Source of the DNA: Hyphomicrobium sp. ghe19
GTDB taxonomy: Bacteria > Pseudomonadota > Alphaproteobacteria > Rhizobiales > Hyphomicrobiaceae
DNA length: 64,000 nucleotides
NCBI RefSeq assembly: GCF_902712875.1
Contig: NZ_LR743509.1
Location: 1,364,001 to 1,428,000 of the forward strand
Direction: 5' to 3'
In this document: piece after piece, positions 52,519-61,502 of the stretch
Position numbering within the stretch: the stretch's first letter is position 1
Layout of the letters: every line of letters starts with the position of its first letter
Notes under the pieces: generated by a model
The model's input: the letters and a program-made list of their open reading frames with translations, nothing else
What the model was told of the DNA's origin: nothing
Database searches by the model: none
Position numbers and translations under genes: made by a program

Positions 52519-53232
52519 TCAGAGAGCGTTTGGTCCGAACAGGGCAAGAGGCGTGCGCGCCAAAATTTTGAGGTCCAACATGAACGACCAGCGCCGTACA
52601 TAGGCGCGATCGCGATTTACGCGCATCGAAATATCTTCGATGGTATTCGTGGGGCCGCGCAGGCCGGAGATCTGAGCCAGCCCGGTCAGACCAGGTCGAA
52701 CCAGAAGTCGATCTGAATAGCGGGGAATGATACGGGCGTAATGCTGGTCCATCGCAAGGGCGTGAGGACGAGGGCCAACCAACGACATGTCACCCATCAA
52801 CACGTTGAACAGCTGGGGCAGCTCATCAATGCTGGTTCGACGAAGCCATCGGCCAAGAGTGGTGACGCGCGGATCTGCGCTTCGTGCTTGAATGAATGCG
52901 CCGTCCGACTCCTGCACCTTCATGCTGCGAAACTTCATTAATGTGAAAACCTTGCCATTCCGGCCGAAGCGCTTTTGATGAAACACCGCAGGTCCATCGG
53001 ATTCGAGGCGTATGAGGAGCCCGATCAGAAGGAGACCAGGCGCCAGAAACGCTAGCAACGCGCCCGATACAATGATATCCAATGAGCGCTTCGAGAAAGC
53101 GTTATTGGCCTTATGGGCGCGCACATGAAGCAGAGCACGCACTCCGGGCTCTGCGGAGATGGCAAGCTCACGGTGTTGAAATTGATCGTTAAGAAGAATT
53201 GTTTCGGTGTCAGAGACAGTGCGGAAATGCAT
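52519..53232 (-). CDS. Undecaprenyl-phosphate sugar phosphotransferase (ExoY/WcaJ-type)
   Basis: This 237-residue initiating transferase has a single membrane segment (IIVSGALLAFLAPGLLLIGLLI) followed by the bacterial sugar transferase core: VFHQKRFGRNGKVFTLMKFRSM, RRTSIDELPQLFNVLMGDMSLVGPRPH and RPGLTGLAQISGLRG. It transfers a sugar-1-phosphate to the lipid carrier and begins EPS synthesis. It lacks the multi-helix N-terminal module of WcaJ/GumD, so is of the short ExoY class. First gene of the minus-strand trio with the kinase and OPX genes. Confidence 0.93.
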   Translation of the reverse strand: MHFRTVSDTETILLNDQFQHRELAISAEPGVRALLHVRAHKANNAFSKRSLDIIVSGALLAFLAPGLLLIGLLIRLESDGPAVFHQKRFGRNGKVFTLMKFRSMKVQESDGAFIQARSADPRVTTLGRWLRRTSIDELPQLFNVLMGDMSLVGPRPHALAMDQHYARIIPRYSDRLLVRPGLTGLAQISGLRGPTNTIEDISMRVNRDRAYVRRWSFMLDLKILARTPLALFGPNAL

Positions 53233-53302
53233 GCACGCTCCTCCAAATCCAAATAAATTATAACTCAGCGCAGATCTGAGATCTGCTCAGGCATTAGAAA
53301 AA

Positions 53303-53506
53303 ATGAATTCCACTCAATCGTCGGTCAATTCTGGCGAACAAAAAAACGATCCGACGCAGGAACATATTCGTTCAACTGCCGATGCTGCCAATACGTTGGC
53401 TCCTGCTCAGATCAGCAGGGGAAGAGCCCGATTGCTTGGGCTTCTATTCGTCGGAGGCGTGTCGCTCGTTGTCTGGCTTTTCGTCGCGCTGCTATTTTCT
53501 AAATAA
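53303..53506 (+). CDS. Small single-pass membrane protein
   Basis: This 67-residue product has a polar N-terminal half (NSTQSSVNSGEQKNDPTQEH) and one C-terminal transmembrane helix (LLGLLFVGGVSLVVWLFVALL). No family recognised. It sits in the divergent space between the initiating transferase and a GT4 gene and could be an accessory of the EPS machinery. Coding character is supported by composition only. Confidence 0.5.
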   Translation: MNSTQSSVNSGEQKNDPTQEHIRSTADAANTLAPAQISRGRARLLGLLFVGGVSLVVWLFVALLFSK

Positions 53507-53719
53507 GAAAAATCGTTCTCCGCTTTCGGCGTTTCGGCGGCGGTTCACGGTTGCACCGCAAAAACCTAAGCTATCAACTAAAGAAGTGAAAGCTCGGCTA
53601 ATGCGTCTTTTTGTCCGCGTACGTCTTAAGTTGGTGGATCGGTTCTGAGACATTACGCTTTCTCATAATTTTCCTGCATTGCGATTCACTGGCGCTTATT
53701 TGATTCAGTTTTACGGTGA

Positions 53720-54910
53720 GTGCTCGTGCGAACCGAACTGTTCAGAAAGCCGGTCCGCTTCGCCCGCCGGCATATTTTGCCGAGGATCATGCCGCCTTCG
53801 CGTGGTTCTCTTCGGGTTCCGCCTACGAAGATCAAGGTCGTGGGACTTCTATCATCGGCCTCCGGCCTCGGCCGTTCGGCGCGGCTTTGCATTCAGCAGC
53901 TTGAGAATTATGGCTGCGAAATTTCGACCAGCGACGTCTCGGGATTTTACTCGAGCAGGGATGATGTAACGTATCATCGTGGTTCTCCCGACCTTCAAAC
54001 AAATGTTTCGATATTTCATTTGAACGCGCCGATGCTGCTGCCGGGGATCATCACGGCAGGGCTCCGCTCCTACTACAATTCGTACAACATTGCGTACTGG
54101 GCATGGGAACTCGAGTGTCTGCCGAAGGACTGGATCGACGCCATGCGGTTCGTCGATGCGTTCATGGTTCCGAGCCGTTTCTGTCAACGAACGATACAGC
54201 GCTACACGACGAAGCCGGTGCTTACGGTGCCTCATCCCATTCAGCTGGACATGGGCAATGTGGCTCGTTCGAAGCCGAAAGACGGGCCTTTCCGGGTTCT
54301 TTCCATTTTCAATTTGGGTTCCTCCTTCGAAAGGAAGAATCCGCTCGCGGTCATACGCGGGTTTAGAGCAGCGTTCGGCGATGAAGATGGTGTCGAGCTT
54401 GTTCTGAAGACATCGCAGGGCAAGCGCTATCCGCAAGATCTCGCTATCATCAAGAGCGAGATCGGCGAGAGCCGGAATATGAGCGTCATCGATCAAGTCT
54501 GGTCGGATGAACAACTCGCCGAACTTTATTGCTCTGCCGACGTCTACATCTCGCTGCATCGCTCGGAAGGTTTTGGGCTGACGATCGCAGAGGCGATACT
54601 TATGGAGGTTCCCGTTATTGCGACGGGCTGGTCCGGGAATGTTGATTTCTGCTCTCCAGACAAGCTGTCGGCCGTTGCGTACAAACTCATTGCGTTTGCC
54701 GATGACGATCCGGCTTATTACGGCGTATCCGACACCGTTTGGGCGGAACCGTCCGTGGAAGCTGCCGCGCGCGAACTTCAAAAAGTGAGAAGCGATCCCG
54801 CCGGTTCAATCAAGCGGGCGCGCGAGGCAAAGACTGAATTCCTGTCATATCTTGGTCGACATACTTACGCCCTGGCGCTGGACGCTTTGGTTCGCCGCAA
54901 CGGTTCGTAG
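53720..54910 (+). CDS. GT4-type glycosyltransferase
   Basis: This 396-residue GT-B enzyme contains IKVVGLLSSASGLGRSARLCIQQL, a YNIAYWAWELECLPKDWIDAM segment typical of a GT4 subgroup in rhizobial EPS clusters, VLSIFNLGSSFERKNPLAVI and the C-terminal SLHRSEGFGLTIAEAILMEVPVIATGWSGN with the E(x)7E motif. The GTG start at 53720 is used because it precedes the conserved block with no better ATG. Convergent with a GT2 gene. Confidence 0.87.
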   Translation: MLVRTELFRKPVRFARRHILPRIMPPSRGSLRVPPTKIKVVGLLSSASGLGRSARLCIQQLENYGCEISTSDVSGFYSSRDDVTYHRGSPDLQTNVSIFHLNAPMLLPGIITAGLRSYYNSYNIAYWAWELECLPKDWIDAMRFVDAFMVPSRFCQRTIQRYTTKPVLTVPHPIQLDMGNVARSKPKDGPFRVLSIFNLGSSFERKNPLAVIRGFRAAFGDEDGVELVLKTSQGKRYPQDLAIIKSEIGESRNMSVIDQVWSDEQLAELYCSADVYISLHRSEGFGLTIAEAILMEVPVIATGWSGNVDFCSPDKLSAVAYKLIAFADDDPAYYGVSDTVWAEPSVEAAARELQKVRSDPAGSIKRAREAKTEFLSYLGRHTYALALDALVRRNGS

Positions 54911-54940
54911 CTTTTGTGGTCCGACTGTAGAGAGTGCTTT

Positions 54941-55936
54941 TCAGGTCTTTACGGCAGTTTGGCGGGCAAATCGCCGTTTGCGGCTGATCGCATAGGGCAG
55001 GCGAACGATAGCCGGCGGCAATCTCAGGTGCGCTGCAGCTGTGTGAAAGATGCCCATCGGTCGCCACCGCCGCTCCGCCGGATAGTCGTTCGAAAGTATC
55101 AATTCGCGAGCCGTTTGCACGTCTCCGCGACTGAGCCGTTCGTTGATGGCCGCAACTAAGAAAATCGCCAAGCGCTGCCTTTGAAGTTCCTTGTAAGCGG
55201 CGGGAACATTGATCTCTCGCAAAAATGTGTAAATCGGAAGATGATCGAGGCGTTCGGTTTCGGCTCCCGGCGTCAGCCGATAGCGATGCGTTACGCTGGA
55301 GGTGAGGAAGAGCGATGCGTCGCCGCTCAGCTCCGCTAATCGCAGGGCAAAGGCCACGTCAACTGCAGAGCCAGGGTCAGCCGGCAACGACATCGCCGCG
55401 CGTTTCGCAAGATCGGTCCTCAGCAAGAAGCCGTTGCTCGGTAATTGCAGTGATAGAACTGAAAACCAAACGCTGTGAATGCGGTCCAAATACTCTGCGG
55501 TTCTAAGATACGTTTTATTGAAACGCTCCGTCTCCGCGGGCTGTAGCGCTCCGTTCGCGTCGATAATTTCCTGGACTCCGAAGGCGCCAATCGCCGACGG
55601 GTTTTCGCAGGCGGCCTTGATTGCGAGGTCCATTCCGCCCGGTGCGAACATGTCGTCGTCGTGTAGCAACGAGACGTGCGGCGTGGTGACGTGATTGAAC
55701 AACCTTATGATGTTATCGCGTTGTGACGCGATCGCGGCCCTCGGCAAATACTCGATGTTCACACCGTCGGGAACTTCGAGGGCATTTAGCATATCATTGG
55801 TTTCGTTCGTACGGGAATCGTCGCCAATGACGATGCGCAACGGCCGGTAGGCTTGCGTTACGCATGAGTGAATTGCAGCCTGCAGGAGCCGAGGCCGTTC
55901 GTAGGTCGGGATACACACACTGACCGGATCTGGCAT
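54941..55936 (-). CDS. GT2-family glycosyltransferase
   Basis: This ~331-residue GT-A enzyme starts VSVCIPTYERPRLLQAAIHSC, has IVIGDDSRTNETNDML and the metal-binding HVSLLHDDDMFAPGGMDLAI (DDD). The ATG at 55936 has GGAG six bases upstream, so it is preferred to a TTG at 55948. It belongs to the EPS cluster by position. Confidence 0.87.
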   Translation of the reverse strand: MPDPVSVCIPTYERPRLLQAAIHSCVTQAYRPLRIVIGDDSRTNETNDMLNALEVPDGVNIEYLPRAAIASQRDNIIRLFNHVTTPHVSLLHDDDMFAPGGMDLAIKAACENPSAIGAFGVQEIIDANGALQPAETERFNKTYLRTAEYLDRIHSVWFSVLSLQLPSNGFLLRTDLAKRAAMSLPADPGSAVDVAFALRLAELSGDASLFLTSSVTHRYRLTPGAETERLDHLPIYTFLREINVPAAYKELQRQRLAIFLVAAINERLSRGDVQTARELILSNDYPAERRWRPMGIFHTAAAHLRLPPAIVRLPYAISRKRRFARQTAVKT

Positions 55937-56230
55937 TCGATGCTCCAATTCGTTTGCGGCAACGTGCGGCAGGGTTCTCGGGGCGCTCAGGTGTCTCGCT
56001 AGCTTCGACGACCATCAGGCCGGGTCGGCTGCTCAGAATCAATGACGCATATACGGCGCAGTACGGACAATTGCTTCAGGCGCGTTGGCGGGAACTTCCC
56101 TCAGAAGCAGGAGTAGGTGTTGTGGCTGTTTCACCGCGTTCGTTAGCATAGGGAGCGATTCCGTTTTCGCCAGAAGCCCGCGCGACAATCGTTGCGGCGC
56201 CGTTGACAGCAGATGCTCTGGGAGCGATCG

Positions 56231-58192
56231 ATGTTTATATGTCTTAAGCTGCCTTCCGTTGTCGTGATGGCGCTCGTGATAGCTCCTTTCGCCACGGCGG
56301 GCGGGTTCTCTTCGCGGACGTTCGCCGCCGCAGACGACCTCGCCGCCAAAGACACACAAGGCGATACGTCGCCGGATGATTTTTGCCGGGGCAAGAAGGA
56401 TGGCGTTTATATCATTGGTTCCGATCCTCTCGTCTTGGAAGAGGGTGATCGATTCAATATCCATCTGATGGCCTGCCGTGTGGCCGATGGCCAAACGGTT
56501 CAAATGCAAGTTTCGGGTGTGGCGAGTGACGACAATCTGTTGGAAGAGTCCTATGACGTGGTCGCGCAAAAGGCTCTTTCATCGCGGCCGGGTGTGTCAC
56601 TTGAGCCTATAACATCTCATGATTTTCAATATCGCCTGTCCGCGGGCACCTATGAATTGAATTTCCCGTTCAAGTTTTCGCGCGGGCGGAATTTCACGGG
56701 CAGTGATGCCGCTTCCTGGGCACCGGGGAAACAGGAGCAAATCGATTTCATCATCGCGGCCGGGTCGGTCAATCCGGCCACCATTCATGACTCATCAACC
56801 TTCAAGCTCATTACCGAAGGCCCACGCTTTGCAGGTGGTGACGATCGCGCAGTCCGATGGTCACTTTTGCGTTCCGTTCCGGCGATTGCTGCGGGTGAGA
56901 GCGTGACATTCGAGATTCATGAAAGCGGTGCCGCTATCAAGAAGCCGACCAAAATTCGCATCGGGATTGATCCGAGCAGTACGGTGAATGCGGCTGCGTT
57001 TCAGGGCCAGATCGTAGATGCGATTGCTGCAGCGGTGCCGCCGGGAACGTACGATCCTGCGAGCGGCGTGTTGACCGTGGATGCTCAAACGAAGTTTCCC
57101 ATAAAATTCACGCTGACCGCGCGCGACGATCCTAAATCCGGAGATTTTGTTCTGGGTCTCAAAGATAACGAGACCGGGGAAATCGATGCCGGCCGGGCGG
57201 GCGTTCATCTCGGGGACTGGGCATTGCCTCCGGCGAAGCCCGCAATGGGCGTGAATATGGCGAGCGGTGAATTTGGTCAGGGCAGTACGTTCAACAAGGA
57301 TTACGTCTATCCGGAAAATGCGCGGATCGACTGGTCCAAGGAGCAGGGATTCAAGATCCTCCGCATTCCCTTCAAGTTTCAAAATATTCAGTCCGGCCCG
57401 CAAGGCGAACTTCGCCAACAGGATCTGCAGGAACTCGGCCGCGTGGCATCACGGTGCGCGCGAAACGAGATTGTCTGCATCTTGGATATGCATAATTACG
57501 GATCGTATTATAGCGACGACGGCAAGGGTATGGGCCTGGCGGGCTCGAACGGCGTATCCAACCAGGGGTTGGCGGCGCTCTGGGCAAAACTCTCCGTGCA
57601 TTTCAAGAACAACCCGTACATCTGGTTCGGTCTGATGAACGAGCCGCACGAGCAGACGGCGCTCGAGTGGATAAAGACGGCGAACACAATCGCTTTGGCC
57701 ATTCGGGATGCCGGCGCTCCGAACAAGATTGTTTTTCAAGGTTCCTATTGGGACGGCGCGCACTCGTGGGATTCATCGGACAATAGCGTGCAGGTTCTCA
57801 AGGCGTACGATCCGCTCAACAACTTTGCCGTTGAAGCTCATCAATACCTTGACGTGGATTCTTCCGGAACGTCCTCCTTCTGCATGCCGTTCAGCGGCTC
57901 GAGTCGTCTCGATCCGTTCACAACGTGGCTGAAGAAATACAAGATGCAGGGCATCATCGGCGAGGCCGGGTGGGCCAATAATTTCCTTTGTCTCCACGAG
58001 GGCGAGGATATGCTCAGCAGTTGGAAGAGCGCGATGGCGACGCCTTCCGAGGGAGGCTACATAGGTTTCACGTATTGGGCCGCCGGCCCTTGGTGGGATA
58101 AAAATTACCCCTATCTTGTCGAGCCGCGACCCTTCCCAGGTGGCACACCACCACCGATGCTCGACCAACTGAAAAAGTATATTCCGCGCTGA
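56231..58192 (+). CDS. Secreted GH5-family endoglucanase-like glycoside hydrolase
   Basis: This ~653-residue protein has a signal peptide (LPSVVVMALVIAPFATAGG), an ~330-residue N-terminal region of beta-rich, possibly carbohydrate-binding modules, and a C-terminal GH5 TIM barrel: MGVNMASGEFGQG, FKILRIPFKFQNIQ, VCILDMHNYGSYY, acid/base Glu471 in LMNEPHE, VEAHQYLDVDSSG and nucleophile Glu578 in IIGEAGW. It would cut beta-glucan-type chains outside the cytoplasm, trimming or releasing the cell's own EPS. ATG 56231 has GGGAG six bases upstream. Part of the EPS cluster, convergent with a GT2 gene. Confidence 0.88.
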   Translation: MFICLKLPSVVVMALVIAPFATAGGFSSRTFAAADDLAAKDTQGDTSPDDFCRGKKDGVYIIGSDPLVLEEGDRFNIHLMACRVADGQTVQMQVSGVASDDNLLEESYDVVAQKALSSRPGVSLEPITSHDFQYRLSAGTYELNFPFKFSRGRNFTGSDAASWAPGKQEQIDFIIAAGSVNPATIHDSSTFKLITEGPRFAGGDDRAVRWSLLRSVPAIAAGESVTFEIHESGAAIKKPTKIRIGIDPSSTVNAAAFQGQIVDAIAAAVPPGTYDPASGVLTVDAQTKFPIKFTLTARDDPKSGDFVLGLKDNETGEIDAGRAGVHLGDWALPPAKPAMGVNMASGEFGQGSTFNKDYVYPENARIDWSKEQGFKILRIPFKFQNIQSGPQGELRQQDLQELGRVASRCARNEIVCILDMHNYGSYYSDDGKGMGLAGSNGVSNQGLAALWAKLSVHFKNNPYIWFGLMNEPHEQTALEWIKTANTIALAIRDAGAPNKIVFQGSYWDGAHSWDSSDNSVQVLKAYDPLNNFAVEAHQYLDVDSSGTSSFCMPFSGSSRLDPFTTWLKKYKMQGIIGEAGWANNFLCLHEGEDMLSSWKSAMATPSEGGYIGFTYWAAGPWWDKNYPYLVEPRPFPGGTPPPMLDQLKKYIPR

Positions 58193-58224
58193 CGGTCGTT
58201 GGGCGCGGCTTGCGACGGGATGGC

Positions 58225-58264
58225 GGAATGCGGGTCTTTACTTGTGAACGGGGAATGCGGGTCT
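58225..58264. repeat. 13-bp direct repeat at the 3' end of the GT2 gene
   Basis: GGAATGCGGGTCT occurs at 58225-58237 and again at 58252-58264, 27 bp apart, across the stop of the GT2 gene in the convergent junction. It may reflect a small local duplication. Confidence 0.6.
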
Positions 58265-59122
58265 GCCTCTGGTGTAGCCGTAGAGGACCCCGTTGGCCCA
58301 AGCTATTCTAAGGCGGGCCCCCGCGAGATCCCCGGTCGCGACGCACCAAGCGCCTCGGAGGGAGGTTTTCGCAATTTTTCCCAATATGTAGGGCGGCGGG
58401 TAGCGATACTTGCGAATGAGGTAGCCGAAGCCTCGCGCATAGGCGGTGGTTCTGCGGGCTCTTTCGGCGATAGGGGCGCCATCGTCGATCGGGTCGTGGA
58501 ATATCGTGAGTTCCGGGAAATACCATCCGGCCGCTCCCTTGCCGAGGGCACGCAGCAGAAAGTCCGTTTCTTCGCCCGACTGGAAGTCGCTTGCTGCGCC
58601 GAGGCCCAGTCCTTCATCGAAGTTCAGCGATTGCGCGAGCATGCGTTCGATGAAAATCGTATTGGAGTTGCCGGCCTCGAAAATGTTTTCGCGCGTTATC
58701 AGTGCTTCCTCGGACAGCATGACCGTTACGTCGTGCCCTTCTGGGTCGATGGACCGGCCCGTGATGATGTTCAGCTTCGAATTCCTCCGAAACGTGTCCA
58801 GCACTTCTTCGACGACTGTCGGCCGATACCAGACGTCATCATCGGGAAATCCGACATACCGGCCCGAACTCGCGGCGAGGCCGACGTTTCTCGCCCGAGA
58901 AAGGCCCGGCCGCGAGCGCAAATGTCTTATGCGGAGTGCGGGAAATTTCTGGATCGTCGTGTCCAGGAATCCTTCGGGATTTTGATCGACGATAATGACT
59001 TCAAAGTTCTTGCGCGTTTGCGCGTTCAATGATTGCAACAGGCGCTCGAGCGGCTTCACGCGGCCCAAAGTGCAGACGATAAGTGTAAGAAGAACCGCTT
59101 GCGGTGCATCGGTTGCCATCAT
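58238..59122 (-). CDS. GT2-family glycosyltransferase
   Basis: This 294-residue enzyme has the GT2 N-terminus LTLIVCTLGRVKPLERLLQSLNAQ, VIIVDQNPEG, RNVGLAASSGRYVGFPDDDVWY (DDD metal site) and a C-terminal region with LGLGAASDFQSGEETDFLLRAL, typical of GT2 enzymes in exopolysaccharide clusters. ATG-ATG start at 59122. Confidence 0.88.
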   Translation of the reverse strand: MMATDAPQAVLLTLIVCTLGRVKPLERLLQSLNAQTRKNFEVIIVDQNPEGFLDTTIQKFPALRIRHLRSRPGLSRARNVGLAASSGRYVGFPDDDVWYRPTVVEEVLDTFRRNSKLNIITGRSIDPEGHDVTVMLSEEALITRENIFEAGNSNTIFIERMLAQSLNFDEGLGLGAASDFQSGEETDFLLRALGKGAAGWYFPELTIFHDPIDDGAPIAERARRTTAYARGFGYLIRKYRYPPPYILGKIAKTSLRGAWCVATGDLAGARLRIAWANGVLYGYTRGRPAFPVHK

Positions 59123-59339
59123 CAGCTTTTCCGTTACGCTGGCAAAGAAATGAGGTCTGCGAGATCTGCTTCAACCCAACTCAAGCATAGTTCGTTGCTA
59201 CTAGACAGAACAACCGGCAGTTAGCCGAAGATGTCGTTCATCGTTGCGGGACGTGCGCCGCGCTTAATAAATGACATCAATCTTAAGGACCGGTTGGAGT
59301 CTCGTTGCTTCAAAATTGGTGCAACGTTGAGCGATCGCC

Positions 59340-59999
59340 TCAAATGGATCCGGCGACGGCGACAAGTCCGACCGCGATCAGGCTTCCCGCCCAAAAGGCG
59401 TCGAGATTGATCCAGGCTTTGGAGAGCATCTGCAAGCCGAAATAGCGATATACGGCCCATGCGACGACTCCGCCGGCCGCGATCATAGCGATAGCGTGCA
59501 CGGCCGAGACAAGGATGGCTAGTCCGAGGTTGTTCGCAACAATCGATATCGCGTCGTCGTGGTCCATCAGTGACGACGGCTTGGTCGTGCAGAGCCCGAG
59601 GTACATCGGCACCAGCATCAAGCCGGCCCCGTGTGCAACAGCGATGGCAAATGACCAGAGACCGAGCTCTGCCGGCGGGATGCGGGCGAGCATGCGCGGA
59701 TGGCGGCGATAGACGAGCAGCAGAATGCCGACGCCGATGACGATCAAGGCCGCCGCGAGGCGGATCTCATGGTTCCAGTACTGCAGAGCCGTCAACATGC
59801 CGAAGGGCAATAAAATGACGCCCATCGCTAGGAAGTGGCCACCGGCGATTGGCGCCAGTGCGCCAAAGAGCGCGGACGGCCTGCGTTCCATCAATCCGGC
59901 CGCCACCGCGAGCGGCCAACCCATGCCGGGGTTGAGCCCGTGATAAACTCCGCTCGCAATAACCGCGAGCCAGAGTGCGGTGTTCCAGCCGTTATCCAT
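59340..59999 (-). CDS. Multi-pass membrane protein linked to SBP56
   Basis: This ~219-residue protein has six or so transmembrane helices and a conserved-looking ASGVYHGLNPGMGWPLAVAAGLMER motif at the first helix, reminiscent of the HGxxPGH(G/K) motif of nickel/cobalt (RcnA/NicO) transporters but not identical; GAGLMLVPMYLGLC follows. It starts 6 bp after the SBP56 stop (ATG 59999; a TTG abuts the stop), so the two are co-transcribed. A role in metal delivery or electron transfer for SBP56 is inferred. Confidence 0.78.
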   Translation of the reverse strand: MDNGWNTALWLAVIASGVYHGLNPGMGWPLAVAAGLMERRPSALFGALAPIAGGHFLAMGVILLPFGMLTALQYWNHEIRLAAALIVIGVGILLLVYRRHPRMLARIPPAELGLWSFAIAVAHGAGLMLVPMYLGLCTTKPSSLMDHDDAISIVANNLGLAILVSAVHAIAMIAAGGVVAWAVYRYFGLQMLSKAWINLDAFWAGSLIAVGLVAVAGSI

Positions 60000-60005
60000 C
60001 GTCAA

Positions 60006-61406
60006 TCAAGCCGACGAATAGCAGAAAGAGTCGGTCGAGCAATCGCCGCCTTCGAGCCGCACTTGGTGTGTGCGATATCCATCGGGCACCGCCACCCGGA
60101 ACGCTTTATCGAAGGCGATGCCGCCGGCCGGATTGACGTTGACGAGCGCCATGGCTCCCGGCACGCCCTCGGGATAGAATTGATCATCCCACGTCGAATA
60201 GAGCGAATTCGTAACGTAGACGCGTTTTCCGTCGCGACTGATTTCAAGCATTTGCGGTCCGCCCGCGAAGGCCGTCCCATCGGGCAAAGCGGCTTTCCGA
60301 ACGATGCCTCCGGCGTGCAGGCTGCCGACAAGCTTCGGTTTGCGCGGTTCGGTGACATCATATTGGCGAAGCTCGCCAGTGCCCCAGCATGCAACATAAA
60401 GGAACTTATCGTCCAGCGAGAGGTCGATGTCCGTTATTAGTGGCGGCACGGCGCCAAAGCCTTTCAGAAGCGGCGGCAACAATGACGGATCGGCCGGTTC
60501 AGCCGGAATCGTCGCGGTCTTTTCGATGCGGAACTCCGAGCCTTCCCGCCACCACGTCCAAATCGATCCCTCGAGGTTCGTCGTATCGACGACGACACCG
60601 AGGAAGCCATATTCGCGCGCGGGATCATGAGCTGGGCGCACTTCGAGCGCCATTTGGTGGTTGGCGCCGAGATCGATGGTTTGAACGTTGCGGCGTGCGC
60701 GCAGATTCCAGAAGTGAACGTGATGGCCGTATTTGTTGGCAAGCAGGTCTTCCGGAACGATGCCGTTTTCAAATTGCGGCGGCAGACCCCACTCGCTGCT
60801 CACCATGTAGTCGCGCGGCAGATTCCACCAGAAATCATAATGCAGAAGCTGCGGTCCGCGATCGATCTCCCAACGGCCGAGTACGTCGAAGGTCTCGCAG
60901 TCGAGGATGAAGATGCCTGGCGGTCCATCTGTGCCGTCAGGACCTGCGCCGCCAAGCGTGCTGACGTAGATGCCATCCGGTCCGCAATGCACGGTATGAG
61001 GGCGCGAATAGCCGGTTTTATGGAAGATCTCTTCCGGCTCGATGATCTTGTGAATTTTCGCCTGGGTCGGATGTGGCTTGGTATCAATGATGTAAAGCCG
61101 CGACGACCGGAGCCCCGGGATGATAAGGTATCGTCTCTCGAGAAATGCGTGGCCCGTGAGCGGCGACAGTGCCGAGGAGCACGCGTTCCAGCCGAAATGG
61201 TGGAACTCATCGCCTTTGTTCGGCATCGTCACTGTGTGTACGATTTTTCCATACTGCGCGGACGAGGGATCGACGTCGACAATTGCTAGCGCGTCAGGCT
61301 TGGAGAAGTCTGGACTGAGAAGCAGGGTGTAGGCGAACTTCTCTGGCGGGGCTTCGCTCGCGAGCTTCGGAGATGCGTGAAATGTTGGATCGGGTCTCTG
61401 GACCAT
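60006..61406 (-). CDS. Selenium-binding-protein SBP56 / methanethiol oxidase homologue
   Basis: This 466-residue protein matches the SBP56/MtoX family along its length: EFHHFGWNACSSALSP, SRLYIIDTKPHPTQAKIHKIIEPEEI, TGYSRPHTVHCGPDGIYVSTLGG, LLHYDFWWNLPRDYMVSSEWGLP, YGHHVHFWNLRARR, LSLDDKFLYVACWGTGELRQYDV and AGGPQMLEISRDGKRVYVTNSLYSTWDDQFYPEG. Family members oxidise methanethiol to formaldehyde, H2S and H2O2 using copper. No signal peptide is visible. The sulfonate-type ABC importer upstream fits a role in organosulfur metabolism. Confidence 0.9.
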   Translation of the reverse strand: MVQRPDPTFHASPKLASEAPPEKFAYTLLLSPDFSKPDALAIVDVDPSSAQYGKIVHTVTMPNKGDEFHHFGWNACSSALSPLTGHAFLERRYLIIPGLRSSRLYIIDTKPHPTQAKIHKIIEPEEIFHKTGYSRPHTVHCGPDGIYVSTLGGAGPDGTDGPPGIFILDCETFDVLGRWEIDRGPQLLHYDFWWNLPRDYMVSSEWGLPPQFENGIVPEDLLANKYGHHVHFWNLRARRNVQTIDLGANHQMALEVRPAHDPAREYGFLGVVVDTTNLEGSIWTWWREGSEFRIEKTATIPAEPADPSLLPPLLKGFGAVPPLITDIDLSLDDKFLYVACWGTGELRQYDVTEPRKPKLVGSLHAGGIVRKAALPDGTAFAGGPQMLEISRDGKRVYVTNSLYSTWDDQFYPEGVPGAMALVNVNPAGGIAFDKAFRVAVPDGYRTHQVRLEGGDCSTDSFCYSSA

Positions 61407-61502
61407 CGTCGGTCTCCGTTCAATTGAAAATCTCCATGCCTATGTGAGCGCGGATGCTCGGGCTCTGTCAGCGGAAATTGCGTAGAATATGCGGGATTTC
61501 GA

